Shown here: positions 33,645-42,788 of the stretch, piece by piece | How positions within the stretch are numbered: the first letter of the stretch is position 1 | Layout: each line of letters begins with the position of its first letter | Source of the DNA: Fibrobacter succinogenes | Lineage (GTDB): Bacteria; Fibrobacterota; Fibrobacteria; Fibrobacterales; Fibrobacteraceae | Direction: 5' to 3' | Length of the DNA stretch: 64,000 nucleotides | NCBI GenBank assembly: GCA_902791475.1 | Contig: CADAWC010000017.1 | Span: 1-64,000 of the forward strand | Translations under genes and position numbers: made by a program | The notes under the pieces: model-generated | What the model was told of the DNA's origin: nothing | Databases searched by the model: none | What the model saw: only the letters and a program-made list of their open reading frames with translations

Positions 33645-34391
33645 CTACTTCTTCAGTGCGGACAAGAATTCCTTGAGGCGGGTGTCCTTCGGATTGTCGA
33701 AAACTTCTTCGGGGGTTCCGTCTTCCTTGACGTAGCCATCAGCAAAGAACAGCACGCGGTTTGCCACTTCGCGGGCAAAGCTCATTTCGTGCGTCACGAC
33801 AATCATCGTCATTCCAGACTTTGCAAGGTCCTTCATGATCCTGAGCACCTCGCCCACCATTTCGGGGTCCAAAGCGCTCGTCGGTTCGTCAAAGAGAATC
33901 GCTTCGGGCTGCATAGCCATGGCACGGGCAATAGCGATACGCTGCTGCTGACCGCCCGAAAGCTGCGCCGGGTAATGGTCTGCACGGTCCAAAAGTCCCA
34001 CGCGCTTCAAGAGTTCACGTGCACGCGTTTCGGCCTCAGCTTTAGACAAGCGACCGAGTTTCACCGGAGCAAACATGATGTTCTTGAGTGCAGTCATGTT
34101 CTTGAACAAGTTGAACTGCTGGAAAACCATGCCTACGCGCTCGCGAATCGAAGGCTTCGAAACACCCTTCGCCAAAATGCTCTTGCCATCCAAAAGGATA
34201 TCGCCGCTCGTCGGGTGCTCCAGCAAATTCAACTGGCGCAAGAACGTAGACTTGCCACAACCAGATGGTCCGATAATTGCAATCACGTCACCGCGATGGA
34301 TATCAAGCGAAATGCCCTTGAGGATTTGCTTGTCGCCGTAAGATTTGCAAAGGTTCTTGACCTGGATTAAAGTTTCTGCATTAGCGTTCAT
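33645..34391 (-). CDS. Polar amino-acid ABC transporter ATPase (GlnQ/HisP type)
   Basis: A 248-residue importer ATPase. Walker [10 protein letters not shown] (41-49), Q-loop, signature LSGGQQQR, Walker B '[13 protein letters not shown]' and the H-loop 'VVTHEMSFA' are all complete. It energises uptake of a polar amino acid with the fused receptor-permease encoded just upstream; the two genes overlap by 11 bp. A GAGG site precedes the ATG. Confidence 0.92.
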   Translation of the reverse strand: MNANAETLIQVKNLCKSYGDKQILKGISLDIHRGDVIAIIGPSGCGKSTFLRQLNLLEHPTSGDILLDGKSILAKGVSKPSIRERVGMVFQQFNLFKNMTALKNIMFAPVKLGRLSKAEAETRARELLKRVGLLDRADHYPAQLSGGQQQRIAIARAMAMQPEAILFDEPTSALDPEMVGEVLRIMKDLAKSGMTMIVVTHEMSFAREVANRVLFFADGYVKEDGTPEEVFDNPKDTRLKEFLSALKK

Positions 34392-35877
34392 TTTTCTTCA
34401 ACCTCTTTTCAAGTTTTGCAACACAAGCCGAGAGCCCGGCGACAATGATAAAGTAAATAGCAGCCACAGCAAGGAGCGGGAGCATGGCTTCGTAAGTCAT
34501 GCTGCGGATGATATCGCCACCGCGAGTGAGGTCGGTAAGGCCGATGTAACCACAAATGGAAGTTTCCTTAATGAGCGAGATAAATTCGTTCGTGAGAGCC
34601 GGGAGCGAGTTCTTAAACGCCTGCGGATAGACAATGTTATAAAGAATCGTGCGGAACTTGAGGCCGAGGCTGCGCCCCGCTTCAATCTGTCCCGGGTCTA
34701 CCCCCTTGATGCCACTGCGGATGATTTCGGAAACGTAAGCGCCCGAGTTGATGCCGAAAGCGACAATGGCGACGAGAATCTTGTTGATGTTCACCGAAGA
34801 AAAAACGATGTAGTAAATGATGAGGAGCTGGATCATCATCGGCGTACCGCGAATCACGGCGAGGTAAGCCTTAGCAAACCAGTTCAGCACTTTGAAGCGG
34901 CCGTTGAATTCATTACTCGTGCGGATTTGCGCAATCACAAAGCCAATCATGATGCCAAGAATTGCGGCAAAGAACGAAATCACGAGCGTGTTACGGAGAC
35001 CTTCGACAATGAACTTCCAACGAGAATCCTTCACAAAATTCTTGTAGACGTGGTCGCCAAAGTTTTCTTCGCTTTGAACCGCTTGGTCACCGCGGACAAT
35101 CACGACGACTTTCGAGAGCGTGTACGGAGTCGTGAAGTTGATGGACTTTTTACGTTCTTCGGTAACAGTGAATCCCGAGAAACCGACATCAGCCTTGCCC
35201 GACGCAACCGCATTGATAATCGCATCAAATTCAATGTCCTGAATTTCAACGGTACGGTTGAGGTAGTCGGCAATGTAGTTCACGATTTCGATATCGAGAC
35301 CGACAATCTTTGTGTTCTCGTAGTATTCGTACGGCGGGAACTGAGCGTTCGTCGAAAGCACAAGTTTCGGGCCTTCGGTCACTTTCTTTTGATAATGATA
35401 ATTGCCGTTGCGGTTGATGTAGGTATTGAAAAGCGAATCGTAAACGCCATCCTTCTTCATCGCTTCAAGCGCCTGGTTCACAGAATCCAAAAGCGCTTCG
35501 TTGCCCTTCGCAACAACGCCCGCGTACATTTCTTCGACGAAGACTTCTTCGAGAATGCGAAGCGACGGATTCTGGAGCACGAAAGCCTTGGCAGGCTGGT
35601 CATCGCTCATGACCGCGTCAATCTTCCCCTGCAACAGCGCCTGCACAGCATCGGCAAGTTTCGTGTAGCGTTCGACATCGATTTTCGCCGTGTCGCCACC
35701 AAAGTCCGATGCGTAGATATCGGCGGTGTTGCCTATCTGCACGCCCACCTTTTTGTGGCCGAGATCGCTGATGGAATGAACCCTGTTGGGGATGACGGTC
35801 TGTTTCTCGCTTTGGCACGATGTGAGCGCGAGCGAGAACAGTGCAATAAGAAGAGGGAGATATAACTTTCGTATCAT
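34381..35877 (-). CDS. Fused substrate-binding protein and permease of an amino-acid ABC transporter
   Basis: A 498-residue protein joining two normally separate parts. A lipoprotein-type signal (Cys21 in 'LALTSCQ') and a periplasmic SBP_bac_3 domain (about 40-270, '[14 protein letters not shown]', '[16 protein letters not shown]', '[21 protein letters not shown]') are followed by a HisM/GlnP-type permease (about 285-490) with the EAA loop '[22 protein letters not shown]'. Such fusions are known for Gln/Glu/Arg systems. Whether the Cys is lipidated or the hydrophobic stretch stays as a membrane helix is open. Substrate is probably a polar amino acid. Confidence 0.9.
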   Translation of the reverse strand: MIRKLYLPLLIALFSLALTSCQSEKQTVIPNRVHSISDLGHKKVGVQIGNTADIYASDFGGDTAKIDVERYTKLADAVQALLQGKIDAVMSDDQPAKAFVLQNPSLRILEEVFVEEMYAGVVAKGNEALLDSVNQALEAMKKDGVYDSLFNTYINRNGNYHYQKKVTEGPKLVLSTNAQFPPYEYYENTKIVGLDIEIVNYIADYLNRTVEIQDIEFDAIINAVASGKADVGFSGFTVTEERKKSINFTTPYTLSKVVVIVRGDQAVQSEENFGDHVYKNFVKDSRWKFIVEGLRNTLVISFFAAILGIMIGFVIAQIRTSNEFNGRFKVLNWFAKAYLAVIRGTPMMIQLLIIYYIVFSSVNINKILVAIVAFGINSGAYVSEIIRSGIKGVDPGQIEAGRSLGLKFRTILYNIVYPQAFKNSLPALTNEFISLIKETSICGYIGLTDLTRGGDIIRSMTYEAMLPLLAVAAIYFIIVAGLSACVAKLEKRLKKNER

Positions 35878-35949
35878 TTTCTAACCTTAATTAAAAGTTA
35901 GTTAAAAGCCGAAAGTTTGGGAACCCTTGTGAGTATTATATAATATGGA

Positions 35950-36795
35950 CTATCTGAAGAAATTGATATTCAGCCAGCCCTTTTTGCCGTCTTCTGTGAG
36001 GGCAATTCCGCAAGCAACTGTTTTGTAATTGCCCTTCATGTTGAGATAATGACCGATGTAGGAATAATCTTCATTTTTGTCGGGATCACGTTTGCCGCTT
36101 ACTACGAGAGCTTTTTCATCTTCCCACATCATCTTGAGGAAAGCATCTGTCGCTTCTGTCGCGGTTTTGCGCCAAGATGTGCTGAAGTTCGGGCCCGAGT
36201 TTTGAGCGCCTTCGCCGCAGTTGCCAAAGTGACCGTGAGCCTTGTTTTCGGCGAGGTCATCAGCGGCTTCTTGATCGGTGCATGTCTGCTTTTCTTCAGG
36301 CGCAAGCGTCAGAGGTTCGAGATTTTCGGTTGCACGGTATTCGTTAATTTTAGCAAGGCAATCTTCACGCCATGTCGCACTGAAAAAAGTTTTTTCCGCC
36401 GAGGACGAGGACTTCTCAGAGGATGAAGATGCAGCGACCTTTTCAGAAGAGCTGCTAGCGAGTTTCGATGAGGAAGATTTCTCGGATGACGAGGACACCG
36501 CAGCCTTTTCAGATGAAGAACTGCTAACAGGTTTCGACGATGAAGATGAGGATTTCTCCGAAGACGAAGATGCGGCAAATTTCTCGGACGACGAACTGTT
36601 TGTAGACTTTTGAGAAGACGATGAACTGAGCTCGGTATTTTCAGAAGATGAGCTCACAACTTCTGCAACATCCGGTATTTCTATATAAGTCACGCTATTG
36701 CCTTCGGAACAGCCCGACACAACACAAGACATCGCAAAAGCAAAAGCAGCGCCAGTTGCATACTTTGCCATATTACCAAACAAATTAATTTTCAT
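35950..36795 (-). CDS. CAP-domain lipoprotein with poly-Ser linker
   Basis: A 281-residue surface lipoprotein: signal with lipobox 'VVSGCSE' (Cys29), a linker at about 47-133 made of repeated SSSSEK units, then a CAP/SCP (PR-1-like) domain (138-281). The domain has 'CLAKINEYRATENLEPL', 'DDLAENKAHGHFG', 'ATDAFLKMMWEDEKA' and the CAP signature 'HYLNMKGNYKTVACGIA'. CAP domains in bacteria bind lipids or envelope components; the activity here is unknown. Poly-Ser linkers of this type are a hallmark of Fibrobacter secreted proteins. An AAAGG site fixes the start. Confidence 0.85.
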   Translation of the reverse strand: MKINLFGNMAKYATGAAFAFAMSCVVSGCSEGNSVTYIEIPDVAEVVSSSSENTELSSSSSQKSTNSSSSEKFAASSSSEKSSSSSSKPVSSSSSEKAAVSSSSEKSSSSKLASSSSEKVAASSSSEKSSSSAEKTFFSATWREDCLAKINEYRATENLEPLTLAPEEKQTCTDQEAADDLAENKAHGHFGNCGEGAQNSGPNFSTSWRKTATEATDAFLKMMWEDEKALVVSGKRDPDKNEDYSYIGHYLNMKGNYKTVACGIALTEDGKKGWLNINFFR

Positions 36796-36821
36796 AGTTA
36801 ACCTTTAAAAACATCTGGATC

Positions 36822-36900
36822 CCTAGCGTTGCCCAGGATGACACGTTTAATATATAATAGCTTTTTCAAAAGAGATGCCCGATCAAGTCGGGCATGACAA
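36822..36900. repeat. REP-like units before the ABC-F gene
   Basis: A GTTGCCCAGGATGACAC unit and a GAGATGCCCGATC...GTCGGGCATGACA unit. The second contains an ATG in frame with the ABC-F gene, which is unlikely to be its real start. Confidence 0.6.
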
Positions 36901-36955
36901 CCTTATTTCAATTGATTCCACAAGAAGCCCCCTACAATCCCAACCCACAATTTAC

Positions 36956-36963
36956 TATCTTTG
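36956..36963 (+). promoter_or_regulatory. TATCTTTG element 5 nt before the ABC-F start codon
   Basis: TTTACTATCTTTG, then GCGCC, then ATG; no Shine-Dalgarno. It closely matches the sequence before fabD (TTTACTAAATTTG then AGCC, ATG). Confidence 0.4.
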
Positions 36964-36968
36964 GCGCC

Positions 36969-38564
36969 ATGCTTAATGTTTCTAATGTCAGTCTCCAGTA
37001 TGGTAGCCGCGTCCTCTTCAAGGAAGTGAACCTTTCCTTCAAGAGAGGCAACTGCTACGGTGTCATCGGCGCAAACGGTGCCGGCAAATCCACATTCCTC
37101 AAGATTCTTTCGGGCGAACTCGAACCGAACACGGGTGAAGTCACGAAGGACCCGGGCGAACGTATCGCCGTTTTGAAGCAGGACCACTTTGCTTATGAAA
37201 ACAACACAGTCCTCGAAACCGTAATGATGGGTTTCCCGGAGCTCTACGAACTTAGCAAAAAGCGCGATGAACTTTACGCACTCCCTGAAATGACCGAAGA
37301 ACAGGGCATGCAGGCGATGGAAATCGAAACGCGCTTTGGCGAAATCGGCGGTTACGAAGCCGACTCCAACGCAGCCGTGCTCCTCAAGGGTCTTGGCATT
37401 CCCGAAGAATTCCACTACAACTTGATGTCCGAACTCGATGGCGGTCAGAAGATCCGCGTGCTCCTCGCCCAGGCTCTGTTTGGCAACCCGGACATTTTGC
37501 TCTTGGACGAACCGACGAACCACCTTGATTTGGAAACCGTCGGCTGGCTCGAAGACTACCTCGAACGCTTCGAAAACATCGTAATCGTGGTGAGCCATGA
37601 CCGTCACTTCTTGAACGCCGTCTGCACGCACACTTGCGATATCGACTACGGCAAGATCAACATTTACGGCGGTAACTACGAATTCTGGTACGCAGCAAGC
37701 CAGCTCGCCCAGAAGCAGCGCAAGGACCAGAACCGCCGCGCAGAAGAAAAGATCGAAGAATTGAAGGCGTTCATCCGCCGCTTCGCTTCTAACGCCGCTA
37801 AGGCCAAGCAGGCCACCAGCCGTAAGAAGCTTTTGGACAAGATGACCGTCGAAGAAATGCCGGCATCGAGCCGTAAGTTTCCGTGGGTGAACTTCAAGAT
37901 GGACCGCGAACCGGGCAAGATCGTGCTCGAAGTCAAGAACGCCACCATTGATGGCGGCGACGGCATCGTCTGCAAGGGATTCGACTTCTCGCTCGGCAAC
38001 CAGGACAAGGTCGCTCTCGTCGGTGAATACGACACGCTCAAGACCGCATTCTTCCAGCTCATTGCCGAAGAAACAAAGGCTCCAGATGGCGTGCTCAAGT
38101 GGGGCAACACCATCAGCTACAACTACTTCCCGAAGAACAACGACGCTTATTTCAAGACGGACCTCTCTCTCGTGGATTGGCTGCGCCAGTACAGCAAGGA
38201 ACAGGACGAAACGTTCATCCGCGGATTCCTCGGCCGTATGCTCTTTACCGGTGAAGAAGCTTTGAAGAGCGCCAACGTGCTCTCCGGTGGTGAAAAGGTG
38301 CGCTGCATGCTTTCGAAGATGATGCTCTCGAACGCCAACTGCTTGCTCCTCGACGAACCAACCGCACACCTCGACTTGGAAGCCATTACCGCATTGAACA
38401 ACGGTCTCAAGGCATTCCAGGGTCCGGTCATCTTCTGCTCTCAGGACCATGAATTTGTCCAAACTGTCGCGAACCGCGTTTTGGAACTCACGCCGAACGG
38501 TGTTGTTGACCGCAGCATCACCTTCGACGAATGGCTTGAAACCAAGAAGACGAAGAAGAAGTAA
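36969..38564 (+). CDS. ABC-F family ATPase, YbiT-like
   Basis: A soluble twin-ATPase protein of 531 residues that acts on ribosomes rather than in transport. It is colinear with E. coli YbiT ('MCTH' region, 'GGNYEFWYAASQ', 'SRKFPWVNFK'). NBD1 has Walker A GANGAGKST (34-42). The second site is degenerate: Walker A reads GEYDTLKTA (352-360), signature 1 is LDGGQ and the second H-loop has Gln (CSQDHEF), whereas signature 2 LSGGE is intact. So one ATP site is probably inactive. The ATG at 36969 matches the YbiT start; an ATG 75 bp upstream lies in a repeat. Confidence 0.9.
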   Translation: MLNVSNVSLQYGSRVLFKEVNLSFKRGNCYGVIGANGAGKSTFLKILSGELEPNTGEVTKDPGERIAVLKQDHFAYENNTVLETVMMGFPELYELSKKRDELYALPEMTEEQGMQAMEIETRFGEIGGYEADSNAAVLLKGLGIPEEFHYNLMSELDGGQKIRVLLAQALFGNPDILLLDEPTNHLDLETVGWLEDYLERFENIVIVVSHDRHFLNAVCTHTCDIDYGKINIYGGNYEFWYAASQLAQKQRKDQNRRAEEKIEELKAFIRRFASNAAKAKQATSRKKLLDKMTVEEMPASSRKFPWVNFKMDREPGKIVLEVKNATIDGGDGIVCKGFDFSLGNQDKVALVGEYDTLKTAFFQLIAEETKAPDGVLKWGNTISYNYFPKNNDAYFKTDLSLVDWLRQYSKEQDETFIRGFLGRMLFTGEEALKSANVLSGGEKVRCMLSKMMLSNANCLLLDEPTAHLDLEAITALNNGLKAFQGPVIFCSQDHEFVQTVANRVLELTPNGVVDRSITFDEWLETKKTKKK

Positions 38565-38694
38565 ATTAAGGTATGAGCACGGGCATCGCCCTTTGGGGTA
38601 TGAGGTTGTGAGTTCTTTTACTCAAAGGCACTTAGTGCCGACCTCATTGTTCAAAGCATCGCGAGTCCAAGCGCTTTAGCGCGAGCAAACCTCC

Positions 38695-39231
38695 ATGTTC
38701 CATCCGATTCGTCATTTCATTACGATTACTAAGCACAGGAACGAAGTGATTCGGCTTTGCATCAAGGCCGGTATCGGTTTGCAGGGGCTGTTCCACGATT
38801 TGTCGAAGTACAGCCCTACCGAATTTATTCCAGGCGCAAAATATTACACGGGCAAGGAATCGCCGAACAATGGCGAACGCCGCGAAACAGGCTACAGTCT
38901 TGCATGGATGCACCACAAGGGGCGCAACAAGCACCACTTTGAATTCTGGTACGATTACGACATGAAGACAAAGAAAATCGTGCCGATGGACATGCCGGAC
39001 CGCTACATCAAGGAGATGTTCTGCGACCGCGTGGCTGCCTCCAAGACGTACAACAAGAAAACCTACACGCAAGAAGCTCCGCTCCAGTATTTGACGAAAA
39101 GCACCGCGCACGAGAAAATGACGGAAACGACTTACAAGAAGTTGCTGTTCTTGCTCAAGAAGCTTGCGACGGATGGCGAAAAAGAAACACTTAGGTTTAT
39201 GCGGCATTGCAAGGAACTGCCGACGGAATAA
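38695..39231 (+). CDS. DUF5662 family protein
   Basis: A 178-residue protein that I recognise as the DUF5662 type by 'QGLFHDLSKYSPTEF', 'SPNNGERRETGYSLAWMHHKGRNKHHFEFW' in short blocks and 'DRVAASKTYN'. The HD-like and HHKGRNKHH residues could bind metal, but no activity is known to me. It starts after a short GC-rich spacer with no clear partner gene. The ATG has a CCTCC stretch before it but no real Shine-Dalgarno sequence. Confidence 0.75.
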   Translation: MFHPIRHFITITKHRNEVIRLCIKAGIGLQGLFHDLSKYSPTEFIPGAKYYTGKESPNNGERRETGYSLAWMHHKGRNKHHFEFWYDYDMKTKKIVPMDMPDRYIKEMFCDRVAASKTYNKKTYTQEAPLQYLTKSTAHEKMTETTYKKLLFLLKKLATDGEKETLRFMRHCKELPTE

Positions 39232-39337
39232 AATCTCCGTGCACAAAGGGGCGCTGGGCTGTATGCAATACAAGAAAGCACACGTTTGAGAATGCGCAAA
39301 CCCTTGCGGCCAACCGCACAAAAAAGTATATTTAAAG

Positions 39338-39365
39338 GAGATACCCGCTCGGTGGCGGGCATGAC
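39338..39365. repeat. REP-like unit GAGATACCCGCTC...GGCGGGCATGACA
   Basis: Same family as the units in tilS and at 24002 and 36870. Confidence 0.6.
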
Positions 39366-39374
39366 ATTAACGTA

Positions 39375-39390
39375 TCGCGGATGTCCGCGA
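39375..39390. promoter_or_regulatory. Palindrome TCGCGGA-TG-TCCGCGA ahead of cvfB
   Basis: A perfect 7-bp inverted repeat with a 2-bp centre, 44 bp before the start codon of the S1 protein. It could be an operator or a 5'-UTR hairpin; there is no T run, so it is not a standard terminator. Confidence 0.35.
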
Positions 39391-39433
39391 CATTACCCCC
39401 GCCCTGCGGGATACCAGAACGGAAAGGCAAATT

Positions 39434-40267
39434 ATGGAACTTGGAAGAATTAACCGCGCACGCGTCGAATCTATCACGCCACAGGGTTATTACCTGGAAC
39501 TCGAAACTGGCGGAAGCGTGCTCCTCCCCGGCAACCGTAACAAATTCACGCTTGTCGAAGGCGAAATCATTGACGTGTTCGTTTACACGGATTCCGAAGA
39601 CCGCCCGATTGCAACGCTTGACAAGCCGCTCGCACAGGTAGGCGAATTTGCGGTACTTACCGTCAAGGAAGTCAACCGCGTTGGCGCATTCTTGGATTGG
39701 GGTCTCAACAAGGACTTGTTCCTCCCCTTCAAGCAGCAACTTGGCGAATTGCAGAAAGGCGACCGTTGCGTAGTCTTTGTACTCGAAGACGAAAAGAGCG
39801 GACGCATCATCGCCACCGAAAAAATCAAGAGCTTTATCGATCCGGACACGAACGACTTGCATATCGGCCAGCGCGTAGAACTCGCCGCTTACGAAGTCAC
39901 ACCCGACTACGTCGATTGCCTCGTGGATTACCGCTACACGGGCCGCCTCATGATGAGACCCGGTATGGAACGCATCTACATCGGTGATACGATGCCCGGA
40001 TTCATCCAGCGTTTCACAAGCGACGGAAAAATCACGCTCAACTTGACGCCGATCGGTTACAAGGGCGTGATGAAGAGCGAAAGCCCCAATGCGGTCATGC
40101 AAAAGCTCGAAGCTGCCGGCGGATTCCTCCCCTACGGCGACCACACCGACCCGGAAACTATCCGTCGTGAATTCGGAATGTCCAAGAAGACGTTCAAGAA
40201 GATTATCGGGACGCTTTTCCGCGAAGAAAAAATCGTGATTACCGAAGACGGAATTCGCGCAGTTTAA
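39434..40267 (+). CDS. CvfB-like S1 RNA-binding protein
   Basis: A 277-residue protein with three S1-like OB folds and a C-terminal winged helix, as in CvfB/YitL. Markers are 'LLPGNRNKFTLVEGEIIDVFVYTDSEDRPIAT' in parts, 'GAFLDWGLNKDLFLPFKQQ', 'YTGRLMMRPGME' and the ending 'FGMSKKTFKKIIGTLFREEKI'. Family members bind RNA and affect virulence-gene or stress expression in Firmicutes; targets here are unknown. An AAAGG site precedes the ATG. Confidence 0.88.
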   Translation: MELGRINRARVESITPQGYYLELETGGSVLLPGNRNKFTLVEGEIIDVFVYTDSEDRPIATLDKPLAQVGEFAVLTVKEVNRVGAFLDWGLNKDLFLPFKQQLGELQKGDRCVVFVLEDEKSGRIIATEKIKSFIDPDTNDLHIGQRVELAAYEVTPDYVDCLVDYRYTGRLMMRPGMERIYIGDTMPGFIQRFTSDGKITLNLTPIGYKGVMKSESPNAVMQKLEAAGGFLPYGDHTDPETIRREFGMSKKTFKKIIGTLFREEKIVITEDGIRAV

Positions 40268-40307
40268 AAAGAGACTTTTAGAACCAAATTTCGAAAAAAA
40301 GCCCCAA

Positions 40308-40350
40308 TTTACGTGAATAGGACTATTTTTTTTCAAGTTTTTCACGTAAA
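40308..40350. repeat. Inverted repeat TTTACGTGAA...TTCACGTAAA
   Basis: Perfect 10-bp arms separated by 23 bp, just after the cvfB stop. A second element with the same half-site lies at 40499-40538. Confidence 0.55.
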
Positions 40351-40386
40351 ATTCAAAACAAACTAATCATAATTAAATAAAAACAA

Positions 40387-40419
40387 GCTCCTTTAAGTAT
40401 TCAAAGGAGCCATTTTTTT
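40387..40419 (+). terminator. Intrinsic terminator after cvfB
   Basis: GCTCCTTT and AAAGGAGC form a perfect 8-bp stem around AAGTATTC, followed by a T run. Confidence 0.88.
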
Positions 40420-40498
40420 ATTTTTCAGCCGATTTCATTCCTTTTTGAGGGACAAAAATGCTTTTTGTAGCCGGGAAAAGACACACAACATAAAAAAA

Positions 40499-40538
40499 TT
40501 ACGTGAAAATCTGCGTTATTTCACAAATTTTCACGTAA
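40499..40538. repeat. Inverted repeat TTACGTGAAAAT...ATTTTCACGTAA
   Basis: Perfect 12-bp arms with a 16-bp centre. With 40308-40350 it frames the terminator region between two convergent genes. Confidence 0.55.
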
Positions 40539-40587
40539 AAAACGCACTTTTTTCTAAATTCTAGTATTTTCGCGATATTAGAACAAA

Positions 40588-41286
40588 TTAGAAATTCACT
40601 TCATCGGCGTTGAGCACTTTAAGCTCAATGCGACGGTTGGCACGGCGACCCGCTTCTGTCGAGTTGTCACCCTTCGGGCGGCTCGGGCCATAACCCACAG
40701 CAGTCACACGGTCAGCATCAATGCCCTGTTCAATCATATAATTGCGGACACTGTTTGCGCGATCTTCAGAAAGCTGCTGGTTGAGTTCTGCGGAGCCATC
40801 GCTACTTGTATGGCCTTCCACTTCAATCTTGGCCTTCGGATTGCGCTTGAGCCCTGCAATCGCGGCATTGAGAGTCTTCAAGGAGCTCGGCACAAGTTCT
40901 GCACTGCCCGCCTTGAACGTCACGCCAGTAAGTTCGGAACGAGTATCGTCAAAAACGACCGAAATTCCACCCGTGCTTGCCGTGCGGGAAACATACGGAG
41001 TTTCGCCGCATTCGAACGGTCCCGTCAAGCTTTCGCAGAGAATCGTGTAGGAATCTTCACGCGGGATATGGAAGCTAGCTTCACCATACACGTCCGTCGT
41101 GATAACCACCTTTTTTCCCTTGTTCTGCCCCACAAACGTGAGCTTTTTCTTGGCATGCGGAACGTTTTCTTCGTTCGTGTAAGTCACGTTCAGCACGGCG
41201 TGCGTCTTGTTCGGTGCAAGTTTACCGGCAGATGCAAAAGAAACTGCCACTATTGCCGAAAATGCAATGCGGGAAATCATTCTCAT
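40588..41286 (-). CDS. OmpA-family outer-membrane protein
   Basis: A 232-residue exported protein: signal peptide MRMISRIAFSAIVAVSFASA, a beta-sandwich region (about 20-130), then a C-terminal OmpA peptidoglycan-binding domain with 'KIEVEGHTSSDGSAELNQQLS', 'RANSVRNYMIEQGIDADRV' and 'GYGPSRPKGDN...RRANRRIEL' in parts. It anchors the outer membrane to the wall. The ATG at 41286 has a GGAG site 7 nt upstream; longer upstream frames lack one. A TATTTTTG element lies further upstream on the minus strand. The gene diverges from the porin gene. Confidence 0.9.
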   Translation of the reverse strand: MRMISRIAFSAIVAVSFASAGKLAPNKTHAVLNVTYTNEENVPHAKKKLTFVGQNKGKKVVITTDVYGEASFHIPREDSYTILCESLTGPFECGETPYVSRTASTGGISVVFDDTRSELTGVTFKAGSAELVPSSLKTLNAAIAGLKRNPKAKIEVEGHTSSDGSAELNQQLSEDRANSVRNYMIEQGIDADRVTAVGYGPSRPKGDNSTEAGRRANRRIELKVLNADEVNF

Positions 41287-41374
41287 TCTTGTACTCCAAT
41301 GGATATTTTGTGAGGCAAAAATAAAAATTGATAGGCTTACTTTCAATTTATCTTTAAATATTTTCTGAAATTTC

Positions 41375-41382
41375 TAGATTTG
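41375..41382 (+). promoter_or_regulatory. Candidate -7 element (TAGATTTG) of the porin gene
   Basis: TAGATTTGC, 27 nt before the ATG at 41410, fits TAnnTTTG. Here a normal 5' leader with a GGAG site follows. Confidence 0.45.
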
Positions 41383-41409
41383 CGCACACAAAATTTGTAC
41401 GGAGAAACT

Positions 41410-42462
41410 ATGAACTTCAAAAAAATGACAAGCGCACTTTTGGTTGCAGGTATGTGCACTGCCGCCTTTGCAGCTGATGGCGAATTCAACCTCAAGGGTA
41501 ATGTCCAGACTCAGGCAACCAAGATGATTGCCGACCACGACAACAACCTGAGCTCTTTCTGGATCCGCGCCAACATTGGCGGCCTCTACAAGAGCGAAAA
41601 CTTTGACGCACAGGTGATGCTTCGCATTTTTGCCCCACAGTTCGGCAACAAGATTAAGGACGGCGACGGCAAGACCACTAGCTACGACAAGATTCTCGCA
41701 GACCTCTACTGGGCTAACTACAAGTGGGCATACAATGACCACGCCTTCAATATCAAGGTCGGTCACTGGAAGACGGACTGGTCTCAGTCCACTCACTTCG
41801 GTACTTACATCGATAAGGACCTCACAGCCCGCGGTCTTTGGATGCGCGATTACAGCCATAATGCTGCTGAGCTCGGCTGGCAGACCGGTTACTCGAACTT
41901 CACGGCCATGGTCGCCACAAGAGACAACAAGTTCAATACGGGCTATATCCGCCTTGAAGAAGATCTCAAGTTTGATTTTCCGTTCGAAGCAAAGTTCGCT
42001 TATCGCGTGAACGCTATTGACCCGGTTCAGAACACGGCTGCTATCACCCACCGCCTCGCAACCTACCTGAGCTACAAGCCGCTCGATTTCTTGCGCGTTT
42101 ATGGTGAATACGGCTATATCGTCACGCAGGAAGACGCCGTCAAGACGACAGCTCCCAACTACGTTGCTCCGGAATACAAGTACATGAAACCGGGCGACGC
42201 CTACCATCCGTTCTACATCGGTGCTGAATACACTCCGAAGAAAGATTGCTTTATGAACACTCTCATGAGCAGCCTCTACGTTGAATGGGAACACATCAAT
42301 GATCGCGACGTTCTCTCTAACAACAAGGATGTCGATAATTGGGCATGGACTGTGGCATGGGCAAAGAAGATCGCCAATTCCAAGCTCCAGTTCAGCGTTT
42401 ACAGCGGCAACGAAATCAGTGACGTTGGTTTTGCATTCCGCTTGACCAGCACGATCAAGTAA
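41410..42462 (+). CDS. Porin-like outer-membrane beta-barrel protein
   Basis: A 350-residue protein with a signal peptide (MNFKKMTSALLVAGMCTAAFA) and alternating beta strands to the end, where 'DVGFAFRLTSTIK' could be the last strand. Many strands pair aromatic girdle residues ('LYWANYKWAY', 'FLRVYGEYGYIV'). It resembles phosphate-selective or carbohydrate porins of FCB bacteria in general build. The substrate cannot be read from the sequence. A GGAG site fixes the start. Confidence 0.75.
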   Translation: MNFKKMTSALLVAGMCTAAFAADGEFNLKGNVQTQATKMIADHDNNLSSFWIRANIGGLYKSENFDAQVMLRIFAPQFGNKIKDGDGKTTSYDKILADLYWANYKWAYNDHAFNIKVGHWKTDWSQSTHFGTYIDKDLTARGLWMRDYSHNAAELGWQTGYSNFTAMVATRDNKFNTGYIRLEEDLKFDFPFEAKFAYRVNAIDPVQNTAAITHRLATYLSYKPLDFLRVYGEYGYIVTQEDAVKTTAPNYVAPEYKYMKPGDAYHPFYIGAEYTPKKDCFMNTLMSSLYVEWEHINDRDVLSNNKDVDNWAWTVAWAKKIANSKLQFSVYSGNEISDVGFAFRLTSTIK

Positions 42463-42527
42463 TTGAAATTACCAAAACGCGCGGGCATTAATTAAACTGC
42501 GCAACGCTCGCTTAAAGCGTTTGAAAA

Positions 42528-42555
42528 GCCTGGGTAAAACACCCTGGCTTTTTTA
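42528..42555 (+). terminator. Intrinsic terminator of the porin gene
   Basis: GCCTGGGT and ACCCTGGC (one mismatch) around AAAAC, then TTTTTT. Confidence 0.8.
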
Positions 42556-42584
42556 GTACCCCCCGCCACGAGAAATTATGGATC

Positions 42585-42637
42585 CTTCGTCCCTTTGGTC
42601 CTCAGGATGACGAGATGCTAGGATGACGAGATGCGCG
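42585..42637. repeat. REP-like GGATCCTTCG...CTCAGGATGACGAG units
   Basis: One CCTTCG...CTCAGGATGAC unit and a truncated CTAGGATGACGAG copy right after it. Confidence 0.5.
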
Positions 42638-42649
42638 ATATGTGGAAAC

Positions 42650-42683
42650 AAAAAAGCCTAACCTTTTCGGTTAGACTTTTTTA
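42650..42683. terminator. Hairpin 3 downstream of tRNA-Glu
   Basis: GCCTAACC and GGTTAGAC (one mismatch) between A and T runs; probably bidirectional. Confidence 0.65.
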
Positions 42684-42701
42684 TACCCTGTGACGCGGTA
42701 A

Positions 42702-42736
42702 CTAAAAACGACCAACATCCCGTTGGTCGTTTTTAG
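42702..42736. terminator. Hairpin 2 downstream of tRNA-Glu
   Basis: A perfect 15-bp stem, CTAAAAACGACCAAC with its complement, loop ATCCC; A and T runs are part of the stem, so it can terminate in both directions. Confidence 0.8.
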
Positions 42737-42754
42737 TACCCCTGTGGCGGAAAG

Positions 42755-42788
42755 TAAAAACGACCAGCCTTTCGGTTGGTCGTTTTTA
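42755..42788. terminator. Hairpin 1, directly at the tRNA-Glu 3' end
   Basis: A 15-bp stem (TAAAAACGACCAGCC, one G-U) with loop TTTC. It begins immediately after the tRNA discriminator base and is nearly identical to hairpin 2. Confidence 0.8.

Noticed and set aside
36894..36968. ATG at 36894 as the ABC-F start
   Set aside because: It lies in a REP-like repeat; alignment with YbiT starts at the ATG at 36969.
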